17,273 bases of DNA from Kiritimatiellia bacterium (GCA_017457555.1 JAFTHG010000283.1:1-17273), one strand, 5' to 3'. Shown: positions 1-8,003, counted from the stretch's first letter. Made by a program: numbers and translations. The notes: generated by a model not told the origin, from the letters alone.

Positions 1-49
1 CGCCGCAGGACTGCCAGTAGATGAGAAAGGAGAGGGCAGTGAGAAGTGG

Positions 50-135
50 TAGGTGGCAAGCGTAGAGCGAACGCTTAAATGCAAAACGCTTACTGTGCCC
101 GGTCCGCTACGCTACGCCGTGGTAAACCGTAAAGA
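50..135 (+). repeat. Dispersed repeat, copy 1 (inverted partner at 8185-8262)
   Basis: A 23-base stretch at 67-89 is identical to the reverse complement of 8231-8253. Similarity continues on one side through TGTGCCCG and a CCGCTACG-rich tract ending in GGTAAA. Both copies lie in non-coding DNA. No open reading frame with a ribosome binding site is associated with either, so this looks like an interspersed repeat, not a gene. Confidence 0.7.
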
Positions 136-147
136 AGCGCAGGCTAC

Positions 148-385
148 AGCCCTGCAAAGGCGGCAGATTACAGCCGGGGGTGAAGCGAATGAAACGAGTG
201 ACACCCTCGGTCCAAAGATCAAAAAGAATCATCAAGCCCTGCAAGGGTGGCAGAGAAGAGAACGGTGTGAATCCCATTTTCTGTCGACCTTGCAGGGCTT
301 GGGAATGTGTTTGGAGCTCTGTTACCAGGGGGTGTGCCCCTGTCTGTCCTCTGTCGCCCTTACAGGGCTAATACACCACACTGTA
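148..385. repeat. Cluster of GC-rich palindromic repeats
   Basis: Variants of GCCCTGCAAGG recur near 149, 236 and (inverted) 288, and a related CCCTTACAGGGCTAA is at 357-371. The 14-base CAAGCCCTGCAAGG at 233-246 is exactly inverted at 288-301, so 233-301 can form a long stem-loop. CCGGGGGTG near 175 pairs with CACCCTCGG near 202 with one mismatch. The reading frames running through are repeat shadows. It resembles extragenic palindromic repeat clusters. Confidence 0.65.
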
Positions 386-559
386 AGATGTCCTCGCCAC
401 AAAGAAATACTTGAATGCTGTCACAAATGGTTTAGAAGCAGCCTCTTTTTTACCTTTGTGACACGATTATGCACGATTCAAAATACCACTGGAATTACGT
501 TAAGACTACACGTTTTTTGTAATTTATGCTATTGTTATAAGGTAATAGAGGTTATCGTT

Positions 560-1300
560 ATGCATCGTATTCTTATAACCCTCACCTGTCTGATGGCGCT
601 CTGTGCTGTCGTGGGGTGTGTCCGAACGCCGGATATCAACGCCGATCGTACACTCCGTAAGCAGGCTTTTGCCGCATTTGAGATGGGACAACCTGCTAAA
701 GCACGTGCACTCATTGCCAAAGCTGACCGCCACTATGTGCCACACGCCAATCTATGGCGACGCACACTGGAGCTCCAAATCGCCGCGAGCGAAGGTTCCT
801 TTCAGGGCGAGCTCCGCCGTTTGCTTCAGGCTTGGGCCGAACAGCGCGATGATTGGAGTGCAGAAGACCGCATCAATGCAGAACTCACCCTTGCCGAAGC
901 CTTCCAACCAGCTTACGCTGCCGACTGGCTCTACGACCTTGATCCCTCTGATTTCCCGGCACATCTGCGGACACGGTACAACCTCCTGCGTTCAAAATTA
1001 CAACAGGACTCTCCGGCTTTGCGCGATGACACGGTGGCACGTTGGCGATTGGCGATTCGTGACCTTTATACGGCAGGGAATCTCAAAGCCGCAGCTGCTG
1101 AAGCAGAACGGTGTGCAATTTCTACGCAAAATACCGAAGCGGCTCTCACTGCTGCGAAACTCTTCAATGAGTTGGGTGATGCCACTCGAAAAGAGGCGGC
1201 TTTGGATTTAGCCCTGCAATTTGACGACTCCGCCACGATCCAACAGGAGATCGGTCAAATCCGTACAGCCCCTCTGGGCACCAAGACCCATCTTGAATAA
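560..1300 (+). CDS. Putative outer-membrane lipoprotein, helical, function unknown
   Basis: The 246-residue product starts at ATG 560 with a basic N-terminus, a hydrophobic core and a lipobox ending VVGC. Cys20 would be lipidated by Lgt and exposed after signal peptidase II cleavage. Val at +2 favours outer-membrane sorting. The mature part is Ala/Leu/Arg-rich and reads as paired helices (for example FAAFEMGQPAKARALI and AAKLFNELGDATRKEAALDL), like tetratricopeptide-type repeats, though I cannot assign a family. The frame is open back to position 53, but that part is palindromic repeat DNA with no signal peptide logic, so the internal ATG is chosen. AGAGG at 546-550 is a weak ribosome binding site. 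The coiled-coil gene follows after 33 bases, suggesting an operon. A role as an envelope assembly or scaffold protein is only inference. Confidence 0.75.
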   Translation: MHRILITLTCLMALCAVVGCVRTPDINADRTLRKQAFAAFEMGQPAKARALIAKADRHYVPHANLWRRTLELQIAASEGSFQGELRRLLQAWAEQRDDWSAEDRINAELTLAEAFQPAYAADWLYDLDPSDFPAHLRTRYNLLRSKLQQDSPALRDDTVARWRLAIRDLYTAGNLKAAAAEAERCAISTQNTEAALTAAKLFNELGDATRKEAALDLALQFDDSATIQQEIGQIRTAPLGTKTHLE

Positions 1301-1333
1301 CACTTTTCTGGACACCTTTTAAGGAGAAAGCAC

Positions 1334-1591
1334 ATGGCACACGAAGATGAACTCAACCAGTTGCGTGAAGAAAATGCCCGGCTGACCGCAGAACTTGAAG
1401 CAACAAAATATCGTTGGGAACGTGAATTGATTGTTGCCAAAGCGCAATTGCTGACCGTGCAAGAAGAATTAGATGCCACGAAAGAACGCCTCCGCCTCGC
1501 CTTATTGCGGAATATCGCCGCCGAAGATGAAGTCTTCTCCGTGCGCGAAGATGCCGCAAAGGTTGTTGAAGCCCTTCGTCAGGAGGTCTAA
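1334..1591 (+). CDS. Small coiled-coil protein, function unknown
   Basis: This 85-residue protein is almost entirely heptad-patterned helix (ELNQLREENARLTAELEAT and onward), charged and free of Cys, signal peptide or membrane segment, so it is probably cytoplasmic and oligomeric. AAGGAGAAAG lies 8-10 bases ahead of the ATG, a good ribosome binding site. The TAA stop at 1589-1591 sits one base before the ATG of the next gene, whose ribosome binding site (AGGAGG, 1581-1586) lies inside this reading frame, so the two are translationally linked. The neighbour also carries long coiled coils, so a hetero-oligomer is plausible. No family was recognised. Confidence 0.72.
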   Translation: MAHEDELNQLREENARLTAELEATKYRWERELIVAKAQLLTVQEELDATKERLRLALLRNIAAEDEVFSVREDAAKVVEALRQEV

Positions 1592-1592
1592 T

Positions 1593-2897
1593 ATGGCGGA
1601 TTTCGATACGCGGCGTTGGTCCCTCCGAAATCCTGGTGCGGAAATCAGTAATAACAATATCCCCACGGCAATGCTCGTGGAGTGGGCTGAACGTGGTATC
1701 ATCAAGCCCGGTTATTCCATCTCTTCCGATGGGATTACATGGGTGCCCGCAGAAACCTTGCCCGAATTGAAGATGGCATGGTATGTCATTGTTTCCGGCA
1801 GAGCCCCGTATGGTCCGGTCACACAAACCGCCGCACGCCGTTTTATCGAAGATGGCCACTTCCCCAAAGATGCCATCATTTCACAAGATCCCGGTGAGAA
1901 GCCCGTTTCAATGGAATTACCCTTACCCATTGAAGTGCCACCGGATAATCACTTGCAAGAATTAGAGGAAGCTCGCCAGAAGTTGGCACTTCTGGAAAAA
2001 GAATTGCGCCTGAAAGACCGCCGTATTGATGAATTGCGGCAGGAAGCCGAATTGCGTCAGGCTGACTTCGTTATGAATGATGCCCCCGATCCGGCTGTAT
2101 TGGCTGCGGATTTGGAGGCGTTGCACCAAGAGTATGACCGTCTGCGCGCAAATGCTTCGGAGGCCGCAGAAGCCGCAGCAGAGCGTGAACGGAATCTGCG
2201 TCAACGGATTCACTCCCTTGAAGTGGCGCTTGAAACCGCTCAACAGGCAACAACGAAAAGTTCGGAACCTCTCAATGATGCGCTCTATACCATTCTCCAA
2301 CGCGAGGCAGATATTCTGCGTAAGAGTCAGGAAGAAGAAGAACACTTTATCGAACAATTACGCGAATTAGCCCGTCAGCGAATCGTGCAAATCTCCGAAC
2401 GTCTACTGGAAATCCGTCGCATTGCCGGCGACAATCCGGAACAAATGCTCTCCAATGCCACCCGTGGCCATATCCCATTGCTAACGAGTACCAACACGAC
2501 GATGCTGCGTCAGCAGAATGACGACCGGATTGTTCAACTGGAAAAGATGATTACAGAGGCGCGCGAACGCGAGAGTTCACTCCAACGTCAGTTGGTTGCT
2601 CAAGAGGGCCGTGAGACCCAGTTGCGTGCACAAATCGGTCAGGCTCAGCGTCAGACTTTGGACTCACTTAAGTTGGAAGAAAAACTGAAAGAAACCGCAC
2701 AATCCCTCGAAAAAGAACGTGCTGCACGCGAAGAAGAACATCGTGAAAATGCACACATTCAGGCCCAACTCCTGCGCCGCATTGAAGAATTGGAGCGATT
2801 GACTGCGCAAAGTAATCTGACACAACTGCGCCCGGAAGAAATCCCTGTTGAGGCTGAACCTCAACGCACCTCTTTTGGTTGGTTGAAACGCCACTGA
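1593..2897 (+). CDS. GYF_2-like domain protein with long coiled coil
   Basis: This 434-residue protein starts at ATG 1593, placed by AGGAGG seven bases upstream; the frame extends back to 1473 only inside the preceding gene. Residues 8-60 and 63-100 look like two related modules. The second, WYVIVSGRAPYGPV...ARRFIEDGHFPKDAIIS, matches the GYF_2 (DUF4339) pattern of W-Y, G-P and a following helix. The first (RRWSLRNPG...GIIKPGYSISSDGITWVPA) looks like a divergent copy. From about residue 120 to 415 it is mostly coiled coil, broken near 235-315 by a helical linker and a Pro/Thr-rich stretch. It ends in GWLKRH. There is no signal peptide or transmembrane helix. GYF-type domains usually bind proline-rich or other peptide ligands; the partner here is unknown. 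The dus gene begins within 9 bases or overlaps, depending on start choice. Confidence 0.78.
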   Translation: MADFDTRRWSLRNPGAEISNNNIPTAMLVEWAERGIIKPGYSISSDGITWVPAETLPELKMAWYVIVSGRAPYGPVTQTAARRFIEDGHFPKDAIISQDPGEKPVSMELPLPIEVPPDNHLQELEEARQKLALLEKELRLKDRRIDELRQEAELRQADFVMNDAPDPAVLAADLEALHQEYDRLRANASEAAEAAAERERNLRQRIHSLEVALETAQQATTKSSEPLNDALYTILQREADILRKSQEEEEHFIEQLRELARQRIVQISERLLEIRRIAGDNPEQMLSNATRGHIPLLTSTNTTMLRQQNDDRIVQLEKMITEARERESSLQRQLVAQEGRETQLRAQIGQAQRQTLDSLKLEEKLKETAQSLEKERAAREEEHRENAHIQAQLLRRIEELERLTAQSNLTQLRPEEIPVEAEPQRTSFGWLKRH

Positions 2898-2905
2898 GTT
2901 GCTCC

Positions 2906-3844
2906 GTGACCATCTCCTCCCTGCCCCCACTCTATCTCGCACCAATGGCGGAATTCACAACGCCACCAATGCGTATTCTCTGCGAAGCGTATGGTGCACA
3001 GCGCACCTATACGGAGATGGTCAACGCTGAAGGCATCTGCCGTCAATCGCCAAAAACGCTCTTCTTGCTTGAAACCTTTCCGGAAGAACGGCACATCTGG
3101 GCTCATCTCTATGGTCACGACCCCGAACGTTTAGCAGAAGCTGCCCGCATCACTACCGACCTTGGACGCTTTGAAGGAATTGATCTCAATGCAGGGTGCC
3201 CTGTTCCTCGAATCACCGCTCAGGGCGCGGGGTCGGCTCTCCTGAAAGATTTACCGCGAATGGAAGCCATCGTCCGAGCGGTTGCCAAAGCGACATCGCT
3301 GCCGGTGAGCATCAAAACACGTCTGGGACCCAATCCGCAACTCCCCGTCTGGCGTGAGATTTTGGAACGGCTTGCCGATGCAGGTGCCGTGTCAATCACC
3401 TTCCATGCGCGCTACACCTCGCAAGGGCACGCCGGAATGGTCCATCTGGAAACGCTCCGTGAGATTGTAGAAGCGTCACCTCTTCCCATTTATGGCAATG
3501 GTTCTGTCATTGATGAAGCCTCCGCACAAGCGATGGCAGCAACGGGTGTCAAAGCCATCTTAATCGCCAGAGCAGCGCTTGAGAATCCCGGCATCTTCTC
3601 CTTCACCAAGCCGGAGGTCGCACCTTTGGCCATGCGTCATCTGGAATTAGAATTACGCTATCGCCAACGTGCACAAGCCTTTTCACGCATTTCACCGGAA
3701 GAAGCCACCGTACTCACCTTCCGCAGACATCTTTTCCGTTATTTCAAAGGTCTGCCGGGAGCCAACACCTTGCGTGGCAATCTGATGAATCTCCACACGA
3801 TGGACGATCTCTATCGCGCCATCGCTGGATTTACAACTGCCTGA
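2906..3844 (+). CDS. dus: tRNA-dihydrouridine synthase
   Basis: The product is an FMN-dependent enzyme that reduces uridines in the tRNA D-loop with NADPH. With the GTG start at 2906 it is 312 residues, close to bacterial Dus size. Visible family features are the N-terminal LYLAPMAEFTTPPMR strand-loop, LNAGCPVP with the catalytic Cys, GAGSALLKD, VSIKTRLG, the HARYTSQGHAG substrate/FMN loop, and IYGNGSV...ILIARAALENPGIF, which closes the TIM barrel around FMN. A short helical domain follows. The start is uncertain: a TTG at 2879 overlapping the upstream stop is also in frame, but neither has a clear ribosome binding site, so translation is probably coupled to the preceding gene. The FMN loop, usually APMAGVTD, is altered to APMAEFTT. 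I cannot assign the DusA, B or C subgroup. Confidence 0.9.
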   Translation: MTISSLPPLYLAPMAEFTTPPMRILCEAYGAQRTYTEMVNAEGICRQSPKTLFLLETFPEERHIWAHLYGHDPERLAEAARITTDLGRFEGIDLNAGCPVPRITAQGAGSALLKDLPRMEAIVRAVAKATSLPVSIKTRLGPNPQLPVWREILERLADAGAVSITFHARYTSQGHAGMVHLETLREIVEASPLPIYGNGSVIDEASAQAMAATGVKAILIARAALENPGIFSFTKPEVAPLAMRHLELELRYRQRAQAFSRISPEEATVLTFRRHLFRYFKGLPGANTLRGNLMNLHTMDDLYRAIAGFTTA

Positions 3845-3944
3845 TCTGCAGGCGAATCTACCCCACAACAACCTAATCTCCTCTTTAATCCCGACCCATT
3901 ACGGTTGGATTTTCAAATATTCCATTCTTCATCACCGCACATCA

Positions 3945-3986
3945 CTAATAAAAACCCGGCTACGGGGAGAGAGATCCGTAGCCGGG
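3945..3986 (-). terminator. Intrinsic terminator of the barrel-protein gene
   Basis: CCCGGCTACGG at 3955-3965 and CCGTAGCCGGG at 3976-3986 form a perfect 11-bp stem with a 10-base loop. Read on the minus strand it is followed by TTTTTATTAG, a good U-tract. It lies about 40 bases beyond the stop at 4028. On the plus strand there is no U-tract, so it is mainly a leftward terminator. Confidence 0.9.
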
Positions 3987-4027
3987 AGGTATATCTTAGT
4001 CTTTAAAATGTTTGTACGGTGGTGCGA

Positions 4028-4954
4028 TTAGAATTCGTACGAAACGCCGATACCTGCGTAAGCTACGAAATCATCATCACCGGCGGCATCTTCAGCCTTG
4101 GAATCGATTTGCTGATGGCAGCCAATATAAGGCGCAATGCTGAGCCCTTCCACAGGCATGTAAGCCAACTCAATGGAAGCGAAGGCATCACGGAACATGA
4201 AGCTGTCATTTGCTTCAAAGTCAGCCATATTGCGGTCCTTATTGGCCATGCCGATGCCGACCACAGGTGTCAGGCAGAGTGCGCCCTCTTCCATACCCAT
4301 CTGGGTGCCGATATCAAACTCATGCGAGAGTTCAAAGGTAGCATAGATGCCGCCCTTACCATCGGTTTCACCTTCAGCACCTTGCCGAGCCAACTGATAT
4401 TCTACCGTAAACGTGGGATTCAGGAAATTGTCTTCCAAGCCGATTGCAAACGTGAGCCACTGTGTATCCGGATTGCTGTAATCCTGAGCCGGCTTATTGC
4501 AGGAACGAGGATGATATTCGTAGATATACCCCAAGTCCGTTACCAACGCGGTATCATCATTCAGATCCCAACTCTTAGAGAGCGTAATATAGGGATCAAA
4601 TTCTTGATATTTCCAACGGCGATCGTTATAGCCACCATCCTTCGCACCATAATTGGTCATATCAAAGATACCTTCTGCACCGATAGCGATGGTGAAATAA
4701 TCATCATGACTCCAAGAGAGTTCCAAACTTGGGGTCATAATCGCATGCGGATTATCCACCAAACCGTAGGTCAGCTGCTTGGAACAGAAGTCCAAACCGA
4801 CTGCTGAACCAAAGACCCATCCGCCTTCCGATTCATCCAATTCGACACTTTCAACAGGCTTATTATCCTCTGCAACTTCAACAGGTGACGCCATTAAGGG
4901 CGCAACAACGCCGAACAAAGCAATCAATGCGAGGCGATTCAAACACGTTTTCAT
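4028..4954 (-). CDS. Outer-membrane beta-barrel protein (putative porin)
   Basis: The 308-residue product starts at the minus-strand ATG at 4954, behind AAAGGAAA. The frame is open upstream to 5053, but only this start gives a signal peptide: MKTCLNRLALIALFGVVAPLMA, with likely cleavage before SPVEVAED. After an acidic linker the chain alternates polar and hydrophobic/aromatic residues in strand-sized blocks (for example PSLELSWSHDDYFTIAIGAEG, DPYITLSKSWDL, TFTVEYQLARQG). It ends FVAYAGIGVSYEF, with the terminal Phe of BAM-inserted barrels. Around 12-14 strands are plausible. Its style recalls TorF-type putative porins, but I could not confirm the family. It lies 88 bases after feoB on the same strand and before a strong terminator, so it may be an iron-linked porin, though a hairpin separates the two. 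Confidence 0.82.
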   Translation of the reverse strand: MKTCLNRLALIALFGVVAPLMASPVEVAEDNKPVESVELDESEGGWVFGSAVGLDFCSKQLTYGLVDNPHAIMTPSLELSWSHDDYFTIAIGAEGIFDMTNYGAKDGGYNDRRWKYQEFDPYITLSKSWDLNDDTALVTDLGYIYEYHPRSCNKPAQDYSNPDTQWLTFAIGLEDNFLNPTFTVEYQLARQGAEGETDGKGGIYATFELSHEFDIGTQMGMEEGALCLTPVVGIGMANKDRNMADFEANDSFMFRDAFASIELAYMPVEGLSIAPYIGCHQQIDSKAEDAAGDDDFVAYAGIGVSYEF

Positions 4955-5008
4955 TAGGAGTTTCCTTTCTTGAAACAAATCAATACCATTTAACCAAGTA
5001 AGAATGAT

Positions 5009-5033
5009 GGCGGCACGCATCGGGCGTGCCGCC
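5009..5033 (-). other. Hairpin between feoB and the barrel gene
   Basis: GGCGGCACGC at 5009-5018 and GCGTGCCGCC at 5024-5033 make a perfect 10-bp stem with a 5-base loop, starting 9 bases beyond the feoB stop. On the minus strand the following sequence ATCATTCTTACTT is only weakly U-rich. It could partly terminate the feo transcript or protect its 3' end, setting unequal levels of FeoAB and the barrel protein. Confidence 0.6.
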
Positions 5034-5042
5034 CGTTTGAGT

Positions 5043-7706
5043 TTAGACGACAAGTTTTACCTTAATCTTCTTGCCCAGTGCATAGAACACGGCGGCGACC
5101 GCTGCCAGGAATACGCAGGGCACGATGACCCAAAGCAAGCAATGACCCGTCGTAATCTGGAAGTAAAGCGTTGCTACGCACCATCCCAGAATCGTCAGGT
5201 AAGAGAAGAGAATCGTACTGTAGCCCCAGCCAATTTCACGAACCGCTGTTGCCATTGCCGCCAGACACGGCACATAGAGCAACACAAAGAGCAAGTAGGC
5301 AAAGGCACGATTCTTATCATTGTTGAACTTCTGCTTCAATGTTTCCATCAACGAAGCATCGCTCTCCAATTCTTCCGACATCGTATCACGATAGTAGGAT
5401 TCTACCTGCGCCTTGAACGTTGCAGCGATTGCTGCACGGTCTGCGCCGGCTTCCATCAGACTCCGAGCAAGCGTACGTAAGGCGTTCGCCTGTTCCAGCT
5501 GATTCACGACACTCTCCAAATCGGCTTCTGCCGCTTCCAAAGAGGGTGCCAGAACAGGATTCTGTCCCACCTGCTGAGCGATAGCATCCCGTGTAACCGT
5601 AGCTTCGGCCAAGGCTGCATGCAATCCTTCAAGATCCAACACCGTTTCCAATTCTGCCTGCAAGGCTGCCATACAATCGTCCGACACCTTAGCGGCACTC
5701 ATCTTCTCCATCAAACCAACGGCTTGTTCGTATTCAGACTTGAAGATGGTGACCCCCAAAGGATCCAAGACAGTGTCCAACAATCCGGCAAAGGCATCCG
5801 GAATAGTGGCAAACGCTTCAACAATCCCGTCTGCAAAGGTCGTACGAGCGCTGCCCCACGTGAGGAGCTCTTCCGCTTCAACTTCCTCGGATTCAACAAC
5901 AGCAGTTTCCGTAGCTTCCGCAGAGGCTTCCACTGGAGCGACTTCAGCTTCTACAGGTGCTTCAATGGCATAGAGCGTATTCAGGGCCGATACGACCTGT
6001 TCCTTGGCGAAGAGGCCGATAATCAATGCCACCGAACCCTGCCAGTTTTCACGGTCAACGCCCATCGGGGTGAAGACCGGAGCCATCGCACGTCCAGCCA
6101 TTTCAACAATTGAAATCTTCTCGGTTGTTTCCTTGGATGCGTAGACATTCGGCACCGTAATCTTATCGCAAACGCTCAACAGAAGCACCATCAGCGCCAT
6201 CACTTTACCTGCACGGAAAACAAAGTGACGTAAACGTTCCCACGCCTGCTTGAACACCGTGCTCACACGCGGGATATGGTAGAGCGGCAGTTCCATCACA
6301 AAGGGAGCCGGATCCCCCACAAAGAGGGTATGCTTCAACAAGACGCCCGTAAAGACCGCCAGCAAGAGTCCACTGAGGTAAATGGCGAAGACCATTGTTC
6401 CGGAGGCCAAACCGAAGAATGCCGCCCCAAACAGTGCATACACGGGCAGACGCGCACCGCAGCTCATAAAGGGTGCCATGAAGATTGTCAATAGGCGATC
6501 CCGGCGATTTGAGAGCGTACGCGTGGCCATAATGGCTGGCACAGTGCACCCAAAGCCCACCAACATCGGCACAAAGGCACTGCCGGGCAGTCCCAAAAAG
6601 CGCATAAAACGGTCAACCACATACGCCGCACGCGCCATATAACCTGAGTCTTCCAACAGGGACAAGCCCAAGAAGATGAAGAACACCGGTGGAATAAAGG
6701 TCAGCACCGTCTGAATACCCGTGCCAAGACCATCGGCCAGAAGCGTAATCAACCAGTCGGGTGCGTGGCAGAGCGTCAGGAGATTGCCCAATCCTGTCAC
6801 GAAGAAGGCGTCCCCCAGGACATCAAAGAAGTCAATGAAGCAACCACCAACCACTTGGGTAAACCAGAACAGGAAGTACATCACGCCCAAGAAAATGGGA
6901 ATCCCGAGCCAACGATTCAGCACAAAGCGATCCAAAGTGCGGCCAATTTCCGTTCGGGCACGGGCCACCTGCTTCACAATGCCACGCGTCAGTTCTGCAA
7001 TCTTATCATAACGTGCATCGGCAATCAGCACATCAGGCGTAGTGCCCAAAACCTTCTCAACATCAGCAATAATGGTTTCTGCACCGGGAACAATCCCTTC
7101 CAAACGATGCACCGCGCGCACTTCGGGTTCCCCCTCGCGACGCGCCTTGATGAAGGCCTGATTCAACGATTCCGGATAAACCACTCGGGCTTGACGCTGC
7201 TTGGTAGCCAGTGCTTCCAAAACAGCACGCTCCAATGCCTGACGTTGCGAACGGCGTTGGATATTTGCCGATACCACAGGAATGCCCAAACGCTCCGAGA
7301 GCGTCGCCATATCCACACGGAAGCCCTGGCGTTCCAGAATGTCAGTCATCGACAACACCATCACCATCGGCTTACCGAGTTCCATCAAAGCCAAGGTCAA
7401 ATAGAGATTGCGCTCCAGATTCACCGCATCAACAATGTTGATAATCACATCGGCTTCACCACTGCGGGCAAACTCAGAAGCCACACGTTCGTCTTCCGAA
7501 ACCGCATGAAGCGAGTACATCCCCGGCAAATCGACCAACGTCATCTGCTCGCCATTGGGCAATGCAATCTGTCCCAAGTGCTTCTCAACCGTCACACCCG
7601 GCCAGTTACCCGTCACTTGACGGAGCCCCGTCCACGCATTGAAGAAGGTGGACTTCCCCGTATTCGGGTCACCTGCAAGCGCCGCAGTAATCACATGCTT
7701 GCTCAT
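5043..7706 (-). CDS. feoB: Ferrous iron transport protein FeoB
   Basis: An inner-membrane Fe2+ transporter with an N-terminal GTPase domain. The 887-residue chain shows G1 GDPNTGKST (12-20), the Switch I region GNWPGVTVE (33-41), G3 DLPG (59-62) and a G5-like SAN (146-148). The G4 position reads SMTD (119-122) where FeoB usually has NxxD. The membrane core starts near residue 263 and has the two Gate motifs, GCTVPAIMATRT (about 386-397) and MSCGARLPVY (414-423), with the conserved Cys residues, then LFAKEQVVSALNTLYA. Residues about 582-800 form a long soluble insertion: an Ala/Glu/Val-rich stretch, then coiled coil. The final membrane helices follow. The protein is about 110 residues longer than E. 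coli FeoB. Its ATG overlaps the feoA stop as ATGA, a sign of translational coupling. Confidence 0.96.
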   Translation of the reverse strand: MSKHVITAALAGDPNTGKSTFFNAWTGLRQVTGNWPGVTVEKHLGQIALPNGEQMTLVDLPGMYSLHAVSEDERVASEFARSGEADVIINIVDAVNLERNLYLTLALMELGKPMVMVLSMTDILERQGFRVDMATLSERLGIPVVSANIQRRSQRQALERAVLEALATKQRQARVVYPESLNQAFIKARREGEPEVRAVHRLEGIVPGAETIIADVEKVLGTTPDVLIADARYDKIAELTRGIVKQVARARTEIGRTLDRFVLNRWLGIPIFLGVMYFLFWFTQVVGGCFIDFFDVLGDAFFVTGLGNLLTLCHAPDWLITLLADGLGTGIQTVLTFIPPVFFIFLGLSLLEDSGYMARAAYVVDRFMRFLGLPGSAFVPMLVGFGCTVPAIMATRTLSNRRDRLLTIFMAPFMSCGARLPVYALFGAAFFGLASGTMVFAIYLSGLLLAVFTGVLLKHTLFVGDPAPFVMELPLYHIPRVSTVFKQAWERLRHFVFRAGKVMALMVLLLSVCDKITVPNVYASKETTEKISIVEMAGRAMAPVFTPMGVDRENWQGSVALIIGLFAKEQVVSALNTLYAIEAPVEAEVAPVEASAEATETAVVESEEVEAEELLTWGSARTTFADGIVEAFATIPDAFAGLLDTVLDPLGVTIFKSEYEQAVGLMEKMSAAKVSDDCMAALQAELETVLDLEGLHAALAEATVTRDAIAQQVGQNPVLAPSLEAAEADLESVVNQLEQANALRTLARSLMEAGADRAAIAATFKAQVESYYRDTMSEELESDASLMETLKQKFNNDKNRAFAYLLFVLLYVPCLAAMATAVREIGWGYSTILFSYLTILGWCVATLYFQITTGHCLLWVIVPCVFLAAVAAVFYALGKKIKVKLVV

Positions 7707-7936
7707 TTCGTCACCGCCTCCAATTTCAAGATCTTAGCTTCCGAACTCCGCAACGAGAGCTCAAAACCGCGAACCTTCAATCGCAACGGATCACCCATCG
7801 GTGCGACACCAATCAATTCAATCATCGCACCACGCGTCAACCCAAGCGCCAATAACTTGGCACGATAACCTGCCTCGGTCTCCGCATAGCCCGTGATCTC
7901 CGCCCGATCACCAATTTTCATTGCTGTAATATCCAT
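7703..7936 (-). CDS. feoA: Ferrous iron transport protein FeoA
   Basis: This small cytoplasmic SH3-like protein supports FeoB-dependent Fe2+ uptake. Its 77 residues are typical for the family. The pattern YRAKLLALGLTRGAMIELIG...DPLRLKVRGFELSLRSSEAKILKLE is the FeoA domain: the LGL-G turn, a beta strand with the hydrophobic core, and the DP-x-x-x-x-V-RG-x-x-x-x-L-R motif. The ATG at 7936 is preceded by GAAGG. An in-frame ATG at 7921 is possible but has poorer spacing. It is the first gene of the feoAB unit. The upstream region has a candidate promoter and TTAG...CTAA sites, consistent with iron control. Confidence 0.94.
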   Translation of the reverse strand: MDITAMKIGDRAEITGYAETEAGYRAKLLALGLTRGAMIELIGVAPMGDPLRLKVRGFELSLRSSEAKILKLEAVTK

Positions 7937-7972
7937 TTACTGGACCTTCACTACCCAAGGATATACACACCA

Positions 7973-7986
7973 TTTGTGCAGACTAA
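7973..7986 (-). promoter_or_regulatory. Candidate metal-repressor site 1 (feo leader)
   Basis: The minus strand reads TTAGTCTGCACAAA, an imperfect member of the TTAGTCT-N3-CNAA set. It lies between the predicted transcription start and feoA. Its centre is 34 bp from site 2. It is the weakest of the three because the right half CAAA departs from CTAA. Confidence 0.4.
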
Positions 7987-8003
7987 TTCCTTGAATGGCG
8001 CAT

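Noticed and set aside
53..559. N-terminal extension of the lipoprotein frame
   Set aside because: It runs through palindromic repeats, lacks a ribosome binding site, and would bury a clear lipoprotein signal peptide inside the protein.
4019..4807. Long plus-strand frame opposite the barrel gene
   Set aside because: Shadow of the minus-strand gene, which has the signal peptide, ribosome binding site, barrel pattern and terminator.
6765..7868. 367-residue plus-strand frame opposite feoB
   Set aside because: Shadow of the feoB/feoA coding strand; His/Gln/Asn-rich composition without motifs.
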